From an uncultured Acidobacteriia bacterium (lineage in GTDB: Bacteria > Acidobacteriota > Terriglobia > Bryobacterales > Bryobacteraceae): a stretch of DNA of 64,000 nucleotides. Both the position numbers and the translations under genes were made by a program. The notes under the pieces are model-generated. The model was not told the DNA's origin. It made no database searches and was given only the letters and a program-made list of their open reading frames with translations. The DNA lies in contig CAIXXM010000024.1 in NCBI GenBank assembly GCA_903923395.1, forward strand, positions 81,546 through 145,545, written 5' to 3'. Of the stretch, positions 8,902 through 16,943 are shown one piece after another (the first letter of the stretch is position 1; each line of letters starts with the position of its first letter).

Positions 8902-9363
8902 GTGAGAATGAATCAATCAACGGAACAAGTCTGTTTTCGGGTGAATACACCTTCGGTAATTTATGAGAAGTTCGATGACGAACTCGTGGCAATTCATTTG
9001 GACACGGGGGTTTACCACAGTTTATCGGGGTCGGCGGCGGACGCATTCGAGCTGCTGAGCAGGGAAGCGACCATCACGGAACTGGCTGAGGTGCTGGCAA
9101 CGCGTTACGCGGCGGGCGTGGAGGCGATCCAGGCTGCGTTGGAACCTTTCTTTCTGCAATTGAAGAAGGAAGATCTGATTTGTCCGGTGGAGGCGCGCAC
9201 GCCGCGGGGTCCTCTGGAATTGAAGAATACCGGTACCAGTTTAGAATTCACGGCACCAACGCTTGAAGCGTACCGCGATCTGCAGAGCCTGTTTCTGCTG
9301 GACCCGGTGCATGAAGTTGGTGAGGCCGGCTGGCCGAACCCTGCCCCCGGAGCCGGCGTGTGA
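8902..9363 (+). CDS. PqqD-family peptide-binding protein (RRE domain)
   Basis: This 153-residue protein has a PqqD-like core in its first 95 residues: FDDELVAIHLDTGVYHSLSG, then AADAFELLSREATITELAEV, the winged-helix RiPP recognition element that binds leader peptides. Family members of about 90 residues stand alone; here an added tail of about 55 residues follows. GTG at 8902 or ATG at 8908 could start the protein. It sits 35 bases after the radical SAM gene and its TGA overlaps the GTG of the HPr-kinase-like gene (GTGA), so production is coupled. The likely role is to deliver a peptide or protein to the radical SAM enzyme or kinase. No precursor gene is visible nearby. Confidence 0.85.
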   Translation: MRMNQSTEQVCFRVNTPSVIYEKFDDELVAIHLDTGVYHSLSGSAADAFELLSREATITELAEVLATRYAAGVEAIQAALEPFFLQLKKEDLICPVEARTPRGPLELKNTGTSLEFTAPTLEAYRDLQSLFLLDPVHEVGEAGWPNPAPGAGV

Positions 9364-10430
9364 AGCCAATCGTCGAACTCTTTCGTGAGTTTGCCGAACA
9401 GGCCCAGGCGGAATACGGGCTGCAGGAGAAGAGATTTTCGATCGGCGGTTGTGATGTGCGGCTGCGTTTCGCAGGGGACCGCTGGAGCACGCTGCTGACG
9501 AAAGCGCTGAACCATTTGCTGCACACCGGGACTGTCAAGCCGCAGGGCCGGACCTTCACGGTTTCCATTTTGGATGGCTCCATGACTCCAGCCAATCCGC
9601 TGCTGCGGTTCTATCTCAAGCCGCTGACGGATTTCTGGCCGCAATACACCGGACCGAGGGGCGAATTGCTGCATCTGCATGGTGGACCTGTGCAGGCGTT
9701 TTACAAGCCCGGGCCGGACCATCTGAGCATTGTGGATGTGGAGTCGGACCTCGGTTTCTTCTGGAAGCGGGATCTGACGCCGCTGCCCTATTACGAAGTT
9801 GGTTCTCCGCTCCGCGCGCTGCTGCATGCCTGGCTGCGTCAGCAGGATGTGCAATTTGTTCATGGCGGTGCCGTCGGTACCGCCGCGGGCGGTGTTTTGA
9901 TGGCTGGCAAGGGCGGATCCGGGAAGTCGACCAGTGCGCTGGCGTGTCTCAATTCCGGGTTGCAGTATGCCAGTGATGACTATTGTCTGGTGGGCCGCGG
10001 GGATGACCGGCAGTGGAATCTCTACAGTCTGTACAACACCGCGAAGCTTGTGGGGGACAGCGATCTGGCGAAGTTCACCGGGCTCGCTTCCGAGGTGTGG
10101 AACCCCGAGCGCGGACCTGATGACAAGATCACGATCTTTCTGAATGAATCCTTCCAGGAGCGGCTGATTCCGCAGTTTCCCCTGCGCGCCGTGCTGGTGC
10201 CGGTGATCCGGGGCGGAGACAAGACGTGGATCGAACCCTGTGGGCGGGGCGAAGCCTTGATGGCCCTCGGCCCCAGCAGCCTGGCCCAATTGCCGGCAAG
10301 CGGCCGCAAGGATCTGGATATCGTGGGGCATGTGGTGCGCGAGTTGCCCTGCTTCCGTTTGAATTTGGGTACGGATTTGAGCCAGATCGCACCCGCGATT
10401 ACCAATCTCTTGGGGCAGATCAACCCATGA
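9360..10430 (+). CDS. HPr-kinase-like P-loop protein
   Basis: The 356-residue protein has a P-loop GKGGSGKS at residues 183-190, followed by YASDDYCLV (D206-D207), as in the C-terminal kinase domain of HPr serine kinase/phosphorylase. The N-terminal 170 residues are unlike HprK and include LLHLHGGPVQAFY and FVHGGAV just before the P-loop. Such HprK-like proteins occur beside PqqD and nucleotidyltransferase proteins in lasso-peptide and related clusters, where some phosphorylate the product. Starts at GTG overlapping the PqqD-like stop; its TGA overlaps the next ATG (10427). The substrate here, peptide or sugar, is unknown. Confidence 0.82.
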   Translation: MKPIVELFREFAEQAQAEYGLQEKRFSIGGCDVRLRFAGDRWSTLLTKALNHLLHTGTVKPQGRTFTVSILDGSMTPANPLLRFYLKPLTDFWPQYTGPRGELLHLHGGPVQAFYKPGPDHLSIVDVESDLGFFWKRDLTPLPYYEVGSPLRALLHAWLRQQDVQFVHGGAVGTAAGGVLMAGKGGSGKSTSALACLNSGLQYASDDYCLVGRGDDRQWNLYSLYNTAKLVGDSDLAKFTGLASEVWNPERGPDDKITIFLNESFQERLIPQFPLRAVLVPVIRGGDKTWIEPCGRGEALMALGPSSLAQLPASGRKDLDIVGHVVRELPCFRLNLGTDLSQIAPAITNLLGQINP

Positions 10431-11200
10431 GTGTTGAAACTTTGATCAGTGTGATTGCGCCAGCTTTCAATGCAGTGGGGTTCTATGCGCCCTGGCTCCA
10501 AAGTATTGCCGCGCAGAACTACGGCAACCTGGAGGTGATTCTGGTGGATGACGGTTCCACGGATGATCTTCCGGCCCGTGCCGCACAGGCACCTGGCTGG
10601 GTCCGCTATATCCGGCAGGAGAACCGGGGTCCCGCAGCCGCCCGCAATACGGGGCTCGCCGCAGCCACCGGAGAATTCATCGCATTTCTGGACCTGGATG
10701 ATCTTTGGACGCCCGGTCACCTGACACGCACGGCGGCCGCACTTACGTCCCACCCGGAGCATGGCATTGCGCAGGGGCTCATCCGCAACTTCTGTTACGA
10801 AGGCGGCCTGCCCTTTTACTGCTCGCGTGCCTACCGGTTCATCAATCTCGGCAGCGGACTCTTCCGCCGTTCTGTTTTTGAGGAATGTGGGCTCTTCGCC
10901 GAAAACATGCGTTTCGCGGAGGACTTCGATTTCCTCATACGTTGCTGGGAGCAGGGCATCCGGAAGGTGGAACTCGACGCGCTTTCCCTCTGTTATCAAA
11001 GACACCCCGGCAATATGACCCATAACAAGACCGTGGTAGAGATGGGTGGCGTCGCAATCTACAAGCGGCATTTGGAACGCGTGCGCGCCGGAAAAGTGAA
11101 GCCCGATATGCGGGAGCGTTGGGCGGTCGGTTATCCGGACTATATCGGGCAGAGTGTATTCCCCTTCGATGAAGGCATCCGGGAGCCTGTGGGCGGATGA
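10427..11200 (+). CDS. Glycosyltransferase family 2
   Basis: A 257-residue single-domain GT-A enzyme with ISVIAPAFNAVGFY, VDDGSTDDLPA, and FLDLDDLWTPG at the metal site. AEDFDFLIRCWEQGIRKVEL gives the usual ED acceptor motif. I chose the ATG at 10427, which overlaps the HprK-like TGA as ATGA; an upstream GTG at 10226 would force a 200-base overlap. It closely resembles the following gene (both share GDD-LWxPxHL and a KVxxxxLSLxYxRHxGNMT block), so the pair arose by duplication. It probably adds a sugar to the glycan exported by the ABC transporter further along. Confidence 0.92.
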   Translation: MSVETLISVIAPAFNAVGFYAPWLQSIAAQNYGNLEVILVDDGSTDDLPARAAQAPGWVRYIRQENRGPAAARNTGLAAATGEFIAFLDLDDLWTPGHLTRTAAALTSHPEHGIAQGLIRNFCYEGGLPFYCSRAYRFINLGSGLFRRSVFEECGLFAENMRFAEDFDFLIRCWEQGIRKVELDALSLCYQRHPGNMTHNKTVVEMGGVAIYKRHLERVRAGKVKPDMRERWAVGYPDYIGQSVFPFDEGIREPVGG

Positions 11201-11967
11201 ACGCGGTGCCCCGGATCAGCGTGGTGATTCCTGTGCGTGATGGAGCAGCGTACCTTTCGTCCGCCATCGGAACGGTCGAAAGACAGGGGCGCAAGGATCT
11301 GGAGGTTCTCCTGATCGATGACGGTTCCGGGGATGATCTCGCGGTGAAGGTGGCGGCCTGCCCGGGGTATGTCCGCTATATTCGGCAGGAACCTGCAGGC
11401 CAGGCCGCGGCGCGCAACAACGGGATCGCGCATGCCGCGGGGGAATACATCGCGTATCTGGATATTGACGACCTTTGGGCGCCGGAACATCTGAACAACC
11501 TTTGCGGCGTCCTGGACAACGACTCCGAAGCGGGCATCGCACAGGGCATGATGCGCCAGTTTTGGAAGGATGCGGCCGGCACGGTCTTCGGCACGCCTCT
11601 CTACCGGATGCCCTATCTGGGCAGTTGCCTCTTCCGCCGCGAGGTCTTCGCGCGCTGCGGAAACTTCGATGTCACCATGGCTTTTGGGGAAGACTATGAT
11701 TTTCTGTTCCGCTGCTGGGAGAATGACATTGTGAAGGTGAATGTCCCGCAATTGTCACTGCTTTACCGGAGGCATGAGGGCAATATGACCCGCGGGCATA
11801 ATGTGGCAGCGCACACCATCGTTGTGAAGCGGCGTCTGGAACGCATACGTGCAGGTCTATGTGATCCCTCCGCCGTGCGCCGGTTCGTCTTTCAGGACTA
11901 TATCGGCGACTTGGGCAAGGGTGGGGAGTTGTTATTCCAGGAGGCTGCGCCATGCGTCCTGCCGTAA
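11197..11967 (+). CDS. Glycosyltransferase family 2 (paralogue of the previous gene)
   Basis: This 256-residue enzyme carries ISVVIPVRDGAAYLSSAI, LIDDGSGDDLAV, YLDIDDLWAPEHLN, and FGEDYDFLFRCWENDIVKV. Its last third (LSLLYRRHEGNMTRGHN) matches the preceding protein almost block for block, showing a tandem duplication. The start ATG overlaps the preceding TGA (ATGA at 11197-11200). Its end overlaps the next gene by 16 bases. It is likely a cytoplasmic or membrane-associated sugar transferase of the same pathway; substrates are undetermined. Confidence 0.92.
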   Translation: MNAVPRISVVIPVRDGAAYLSSAIGTVERQGRKDLEVLLIDDGSGDDLAVKVAACPGYVRYIRQEPAGQAAARNNGIAHAAGEYIAYLDIDDLWAPEHLNNLCGVLDNDSEAGIAQGMMRQFWKDAAGTVFGTPLYRMPYLGSCLFRREVFARCGNFDVTMAFGEDYDFLFRCWENDIVKVNVPQLSLLYRRHEGNMTRGHNVAAHTIVVKRRLERIRAGLCDPSAVRRFVFQDYIGDLGKGGELLFQEAAPCVLP

Positions 11968-12653
11968 GCGTGATCATCCCGATTTACAACAGCGAAAAGT
12001 ATCTGCGGGAGGCCATCGACAGTGTGCTGGCGCAGGATTACAGCCCGTTGGAAGTGCTGATTGTGGATGACGGTTCGAGTGATGACGGGCCCCGGATTGC
12101 GGCCAGTTACGGTCCTCCAGTGAAGGTTGTTCCGATTGCCCATGCGGGACATCCGGCTGCACGCAATGCCGGTATCGCGGCGTCCACGGGAGAGTATCTC
12201 GGCTTTCTTGATGCGGATGATCTTTGGAGTCCGGACAAGCTGGCGCTGCAACTGGCCGCGTTTGCGGCAGACCCCGCACTGGATCTGGTTTTCGGTCACA
12301 TGCAGAATTTCATCAGTCCTGACCTGAGTGAGGCGGAGCAGGCCAGGCTGAAATGCAATTCTACCGTGCTGCCGGGGCTGCTGCAGGGCTCCATGCTGGC
12401 GCGGCGCGCTTCGTTTGACCGGGTGGGTCCTTTCCCGGAAGAGCGGAAGATGGGTGACTTTCTCGATTGGTACGGGCGGGCAACTCTCGCCCATATGAAG
12501 ACACAAATGCTACCGGAGATCCTGGTGCGGCGCCGTTTGCACCGGGCGAACTTTCAGCGCACACACAAGCACCTGCGCCGGGAAAACCTTGTCGCGGTCA
12601 AGTTACTGCTGGACCGCCGCCGCGAGGCAGCCCGCACGGCTCTACAGAAATGA
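11952..12653 (+). CDS. Glycosyltransferase family 2
   Basis: A 233-residue GT-A enzyme with VSVIIPIYNSEKYLREAIDS, LIVDDGSSDDGP and FLDADDLWSPDKL. It is short: after the metal site there is only about 130 residues, including the MGDFLDWYGRA segment in place of the ED motif. The ATG lies 16 bases inside the preceding gene, and the TGA overlaps the next ATG (12650). This makes it the third consecutive GT2 of the operon, consistent with assembly of a repeating unit of several sugars. Confidence 0.9.
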   Translation: MRPAVSVIIPIYNSEKYLREAIDSVLAQDYSPLEVLIVDDGSSDDGPRIAASYGPPVKVVPIAHAGHPAARNAGIAASTGEYLGFLDADDLWSPDKLALQLAAFAADPALDLVFGHMQNFISPDLSEAEQARLKCNSTVLPGLLQGSMLARRASFDRVGPFPEERKMGDFLDWYGRATLAHMKTQMLPEILVRRRLHRANFQRTHKHLRRENLVAVKLLLDRRREAARTALQK

Positions 12654-13699
12654 ATGACCATGCCCGCGATGCCGATTTGTTAACCGCGGCACTGCTTGCC
12701 GAACCTGCGGGTACGGTCGAGTGCTGGCGGCAGTGGCGGGAAGCGGTGGATCCGGATTCGATGTCTGAGGATTGCGTCCGCTTGCTGCCCGTACTCGTGA
12801 CCGGCCGCACGCATCTGTTGACCGGTGACCCGGGCCGGAACCTGTTCCTGGGCATCTGCAAGCGGGCATGGACGCGAAATCAGCTTCTATTGCGGACCTT
12901 CGTGGAACTGTTGACCGCTCTGGAACGTGCGGGGGTGACGGGTGTCGCAGCCGGCGGGCCGGTCGCCTGGGCGTTGTGGTATCAAAACGCGGGTTCGTTT
13001 CGTCCCATCCATTACCTGGCAATGATTGTGAGCCGGGCTGCCGCGGTGGCTGCCGCGCAGGTTTTCTATGACTTGGGATGGGTGCCTGCTCCAGGTTCTG
13101 CCGTGGCCGGTACGGAATATCTGGACTACGTGCCCGCGGTCTGGCTGCGCGGTCCACAGGGTGAGGGGCTGAAACTGAGCTGGCGCTTGTTTCCGGCACC
13201 CCCGGAACTTGCCGGGACTTGGGAGATTCTGCCGCCGATGGAACGGGTCAGCCTGCAGTGTGCCAGTGTCGCGGTACCCCCGCCCGTTGTGATGCTGGCG
13301 GGCGCTCTATCCGGTGTGGCCGATGACGGCCAAGTGGATTGGCGCTGTGATGCTCTCTTGATCTTGCGGGCCGGCAATACACCCGATTGGGAACTGGTCC
13401 GGAAGTGGCTTCGTTTTGCACCGCGCGCGCATGGCCGTAGCGGGGAGCTTTCCCGTATTAGCGGTATGTCTCTGCCAGCGTTGAAGGCGCACGGGCCGGT
13501 GCGTATTGTTTCCCAGTGGGAATTCCTTTGGTCGAATTATTGCGACTGGAGAGCAGTGTCGGGGACGCGTCCGTCACCGGCGGGGTTTATCCGCTTCCTG
13601 TCTGAGCGTTGGCAGGTGCCGGTTTGGAAGCTGCCGTTCGCGGGCATGGGATACGCGCTGCGGTATGTGTTGCCAAGGCGCGGGGAGCAGATCACATGA
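12650..13699 (+). CDS. Nucleotidyltransferase-family protein lacking the catalytic motif
   Basis: The 349-residue protein has the length and helix pattern of the NTP_transf_5 family, best seen by comparison with the gene at 15781-16935: an LLPVLVTG helix, an arginine/glutamine-rich TRNQLLLRTFVELLTALE helix and then the motif position. There the intact paralogue reads LKGAAL...RPMSDFDIL, while this protein reads AGGPVAWAL...RPIHYLAMI (about residues 98-128), so the lysine and both metal-binding aspartates are gone. It should be catalytically dead and may be regulatory or structural. The true start is ATG 12650, overlapping the upstream TGA; a GTG at 12467 lies deep in the preceding gene. Family assignment is by pattern, not search. 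Confidence 0.7.
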   Translation: MNDHARDADLLTAALLAEPAGTVECWRQWREAVDPDSMSEDCVRLLPVLVTGRTHLLTGDPGRNLFLGICKRAWTRNQLLLRTFVELLTALERAGVTGVAAGGPVAWALWYQNAGSFRPIHYLAMIVSRAAAVAAAQVFYDLGWVPAPGSAVAGTEYLDYVPAVWLRGPQGEGLKLSWRLFPAPPELAGTWEILPPMERVSLQCASVAVPPPVVMLAGALSGVADDGQVDWRCDALLILRAGNTPDWELVRKWLRFAPRAHGRSGELSRISGMSLPALKAHGPVRIVSQWEFLWSNYCDWRAVSGTRPSPAGFIRFLSERWQVPVWKLPFAGMGYALRYVLPRRGEQIT

Positions 13700-14505
13700 T
13701 TGCAGTGAAATCCTCCCGTCCGCCGCTGCTTGCGACGCTGGCGGAGTGCGCCAATTACCGGACGCTATTTTTCTTCCTGACCATTCGGGATTTGAAGCTG
13801 CGGTTCCGGCAAACCGCGGTCGGGGTGTTGTGGGCTCTGGTGCAACCGCTGATGCCGATGCTGATCTTCGCCGCGGTGTTTGGCAGGGTCTTGCGACCCG
13901 CAACGGGGCCTGTGCCGTACATGCTTTTTGTTCTCTCCGGACTCGCGCCGTGGGCCTTCTTTGCCAATGCCGTAGTTATTGCCGCCGGTACCTTTGTGAG
14001 TAACTACAACCTGCTCAACAAGGTGTACTTTCCCCGTGCTCTCTTGCCAGCCGCCGCCGTTTCGGCTTGTATCTTCGATTGGCTGATCTCCACGGTGTTC
14101 CTGCTGGGCTTGATGCTGGTACAGTCCTTCCGGCCCCATGCGGGGTGGTTTCTGCTGCCAGCCGTCCTGCTGTGGGGAATCGTCCTTGCCATGAGCGTGG
14201 GGCTTGGCGCCGCCGCGTTGATTGTGATCTATCGGGATTTAAAGCACCTGTTTCCCTTTCTTGTGCAGCTCTGGATGTATGCCACGCCGGTGATTTACCC
14301 TCTGGCGATGCTTCCCTTGCGGCTGCAATGGGCAGCGGGCTTGAACCCCATGGCAGGCGTGGTGGAGAGTTACCGCTGGTGCCTCTTTGGCGGGCTGCTG
14401 AACGGCCAACTGGTGACACTTTCGCTGCTTTCCACTGCCGTGATGCTGATCGGGGCTGGAGTGGTGTTTCAGCATCTGGAATCTGATTTGGCGGAGCGCG
14501 CGTGA
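13696..14505 (+). CDS. ABC-2 type polysaccharide export permease
   Basis: This 269-residue membrane protein has about six hydrophobic segments and the Wzm/KpsM/TagG-type signature LFFFLTIRDLKLRFRQTAVG near the N-terminus, followed by LWALVQPLMPMLIFAAVFG. The C-terminal half includes LWMYATPVIYPLAMLPLRL and LNPMAGVVESYRWCLFG, typical of O-antigen and teichoic acid exporters. ATG 13696 overlaps the preceding TGA (ATGA). With the ATPase at 14502 it would move a lipid-linked glycan across the inner membrane. Confidence 0.95.
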   Translation: MIAVKSSRPPLLATLAECANYRTLFFFLTIRDLKLRFRQTAVGVLWALVQPLMPMLIFAAVFGRVLRPATGPVPYMLFVLSGLAPWAFFANAVVIAAGTFVSNYNLLNKVYFPRALLPAAAVSACIFDWLISTVFLLGLMLVQSFRPHAGWFLLPAVLLWGIVLAMSVGLGAAALIVIYRDLKHLFPFLVQLWMYATPVIYPLAMLPLRLQWAAGLNPMAGVVESYRWCLFGGLLNGQLVTLSLLSTAVMLIGAGVVFQHLESDLAERA

Positions 14506-15737
14506 ATACGGTCTCTGTACAGGGCTTGACGAAGCGCTTCACTCTGCGGGGACGCAAGCCGGAGTATCGCTCTATCTCCGATTGGTTCAAGCTGGGCAGA
14601 TCCGCCGGTGCTGCCCAGAGAGTCCGCAGCTTTGCCGCGCTGGAGGACGTCAGTTTCGAAGCGCGGCCCGGAGATGTGATCGGCGTGATCGGCCGGAATG
14701 GCGCGGGTAAATCCACACTGCTGAAGATTCTGTCGCGCATTCTCCGGCCCACCGAAGGCAGCTTTGTATTGAACGGCCGGGTGAGCAGCCTGCTGGAGGT
14801 GGGGTCCGGGTTTCACGTGGAACTGACGGGCCGCGAAAATATCTACTTGAACGGCGCAATTCTCGGGATGCGGCGGTCGGAAATCCGTTCGAAGTTCGAT
14901 GAGATTGTAGCGTTCTCCGGTGTAGAGACTTACCTGGATGAGCCGGTCAAACATTATTCGAGCGGTATGTATATGCGGCTGGCGTTCGCGGTTGCGGCCC
15001 ATATCGAGCCTGAGATTCTGCTGCTGGACGAGGTTCTGGCCGTGGGGGATGCCGAGTTTCAAAAGAAGTGCTTCGGCAAGATTGAGGAGGCTGGCCGGCG
15101 CGGACTGACCATCCTGTTCGTATCGCACAGCGTGCAGGCCGTCAACAGACTTTGCAATCGCGCGTTGCTGCTGGAGAAGGGGCGTCTGATCCAGGATGGC
15201 CCCGTGAAGGAAGTGACTGCCTCGTATCTGCACAGCGGTTTGGAATCCAGCGGCGAGAGAATTTATCAGGACCTGGAGCATGCGCCGGGCGATGATTGCG
15301 TGCGTCTGCGGCGCGTCCGGGTCTGTTCGCGGGCTGGCGTGACGCAAACCGCCGTCGAAATTGGGGAAGAGTTCGGCGTTGAAGTAGAGTTCAGCATCTT
15401 CGATGGCAGCGTAGCCCTGTTTCCGCTCATCACTCTGAACAATGAGTGGGGTCCGCTGTTCTCCACCGTGGACGCCGGGACGGAGTTGCACGGGCACCCG
15501 AGAACCCCGGGCACGTACCGGTTTACGGTGTGGGTGCCGGCGCACCTGCTTTCCCCCGGGACGCTGACCGTTTCCGTGGCAGTCTATTCGTTCCGGACGT
15601 ATCGGGAGCATCTGAGCGATCCGGATGCTGTCAGTTTCGTGGCCCTGGAGACGCAGGGCGGTGCACGGGGACACTTCGCGGGTTACATGGCAGGGTCAGT
15701 GCGCCCTCTGCTCGACTGGACCGAAGAACGCTGCTGA
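14502..15737 (+). CDS. ABC transporter ATPase with C-terminal glycan-binding domain (Wzt-like)
   Basis: Residues 1-250 form an ABC ATPase: Walker A GRNGAGKST (G64-S71), signature HYSSGMYMRLAFAVA and Walker B EILLLDEVLAVGD. The Q-loop region and N-terminal RKPEYRSISDWFKL extension match polysaccharide exporters of Wzt/KpsT/TagH type. Residues about 270-410 form a beta-rich domain (EEFGVEVEFSIFDG, then TPGTYRFTVWVPAHLLSPG) like Wzt_C, which recognises the terminal modification of the finished O-chain. That implies chain capping before export. GTG 14502 overlaps the permease TGA. This is the last gene of the coupled rightward operon. Confidence 0.95.
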   Translation: MNTVSVQGLTKRFTLRGRKPEYRSISDWFKLGRSAGAAQRVRSFAALEDVSFEARPGDVIGVIGRNGAGKSTLLKILSRILRPTEGSFVLNGRVSSLLEVGSGFHVELTGRENIYLNGAILGMRRSEIRSKFDEIVAFSGVETYLDEPVKHYSSGMYMRLAFAVAAHIEPEILLLDEVLAVGDAEFQKKCFGKIEEAGRRGLTILFVSHSVQAVNRLCNRALLLEKGRLIQDGPVKEVTASYLHSGLESSGERIYQDLEHAPGDDCVRLRRVRVCSRAGVTQTAVEIGEEFGVEVEFSIFDGSVALFPLITLNNEWGPLFSTVDAGTELHGHPRTPGTYRFTVWVPAHLLSPGTLTVSVAVYSFRTYREHLSDPDAVSFVALETQGGARGHFAGYMAGSVRPLLDWTEERC

Positions 15738-15780
15738 CAACGCTTAGCCAAGAGCTTGGCGGAGAGCTGACGACTCCCTG

Positions 15781-16935
15781 CTAATCAAAGCGCCGCTTCA
15801 GAAACACACCCACATGAGGCAGCAGGCTGGCGAAGCTTGGCAACTGCTGCTCGAACTGCAGGTGCCGCGGAAAGACCACGACTTTACTGAGTAGTCCGCG
15901 GTCTTTGTTGGCTCGGTCCACAGCCACGGAGACATCCTCCAGTGTTTCCCACCAACGGCGGGCTCCGGGATTTGCCATTCTCTGGAAATAGCGCTCTTCC
16001 CGCGCCTCCCGGCGGATATTCGCCAGGCTCTCGATGACAAATCCGGGAATGTTCACCGCAAAGAAATCATTGAGGAACGTCAGGCATTCGAGGCAGGCCA
16101 TCGAGACATGCAGTTCCTCAGCTACATGGAGCAAACGCTGCCAGTCGACCGTGGTGGTCCGGAGAATGGTCATGGCATCGGCCACCCAACGGACCGGAGG
16201 CATGGGGTTGTAGGGATAGCCGTGCATACAGGTGTGCAGTAACTGGTCGGCCGGGTTCAGCATCCGTGTTGCCGCGCTCTTGATCTGGAGCGGAACGCTG
16301 CCTTCCCAGAAGAGCTTGTCGGCCCCCTCGAAAGTAGCTTCGAGCAGCACATGCCAATGCAGATCAACGCCGCCGTGATCCGGATGTGTCAGGTTGATGG
16401 CATGGCGGAACCGGTAAAAGTACGGCACCTCATGCGCGGAAGGCGGGATGCAGCCCGGTTGCCAGCCGTCACGGATATACTCCTGCACCTTCTCGCGTAT
16501 GCGTGTCTCCGGGATCAGGATGTCGAAGTCTGACATGGGCCGGGAGGACATATCACCGTAAGCGGCGACGGCGAGTGCCGCACCCTTCAAGACAAGGGTC
16601 GGGATGCCTGCCGCTTCATACTGGAGCAGTTCCTTTTCCAGCCCGCGGAACAGGCGCTGGTTTGCTGCCCAGTAGTGATTGCGCACGCTCCGCAACTCTT
16701 TTCGGATGCCGGCAGGCAGGCCATCTTTCAGGTTGCGCTCCACCAGAGGCAACAGACGCCGGGCCGCTTCGTCCAACTCACGGAAACCTTCAGCCTGCAG
16801 CGACTGATGGGCCTCAAACCACCGCTCAGCCGACTCCCGCGCGATATTGCCGGTCAAAAGCGCGGCACGCAGCAGGTCCAACTGCGACTCTGTCGCGAAT
16901 CGATTCACCCTCGCAGGGTAACAAACACCATCCAC
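15781..16935 (-). CDS. Nucleotidyltransferase-family protein, catalytic motif intact
   Basis: The 384-residue protein matches the NTP_transf_5 (uncharacterised nucleotidyltransferase) family: VLKGAALAVA with K117-G118 and RPMSDFDILIP with D136 and D138 as the metal-binding aspartates, then a conserved HWHVLLE. This is the active counterpart of the protein at 12650-13699. Proteins of this family accompany PqqD and HprK-like genes in lasso-peptide and glycan clusters, possibly adding nucleotidyl groups, but the reaction is not established. GTG at 16935 is the longest start; another GTG lies 10 codons in. It follows the gene at 16944 by 8 bases on the same strand and converges with the ATPase gene. 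Confidence 0.85.
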   Translation of the reverse strand: MDGVCYPARVNRFATESQLDLLRAALLTGNIARESAERWFEAHQSLQAEGFRELDEAARRLLPLVERNLKDGLPAGIRKELRSVRNHYWAANQRLFRGLEKELLQYEAAGIPTLVLKGAALAVAAYGDMSSRPMSDFDILIPETRIREKVQEYIRDGWQPGCIPPSAHEVPYFYRFRHAINLTHPDHGGVDLHWHVLLEATFEGADKLFWEGSVPLQIKSAATRMLNPADQLLHTCMHGYPYNPMPPVRWVADAMTILRTTTVDWQRLLHVAEELHVSMACLECLTFLNDFFAVNIPGFVIESLANIRREAREERYFQRMANPGARRWWETLEDVSVAVDRANKDRGLLSKVVVFPRHLQFEQQLPSFASLLPHVGVFLKRRFD

Positions 16936-16943
16936 GGGGAGCG

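Noticed and set aside
15741..15760. Terminator between the exporter ATPase and the nucleotidyltransferase gene
   Set aside because: GCCAAG-AG-CTTGGC is too short, with a two-base loop and no T-tract.
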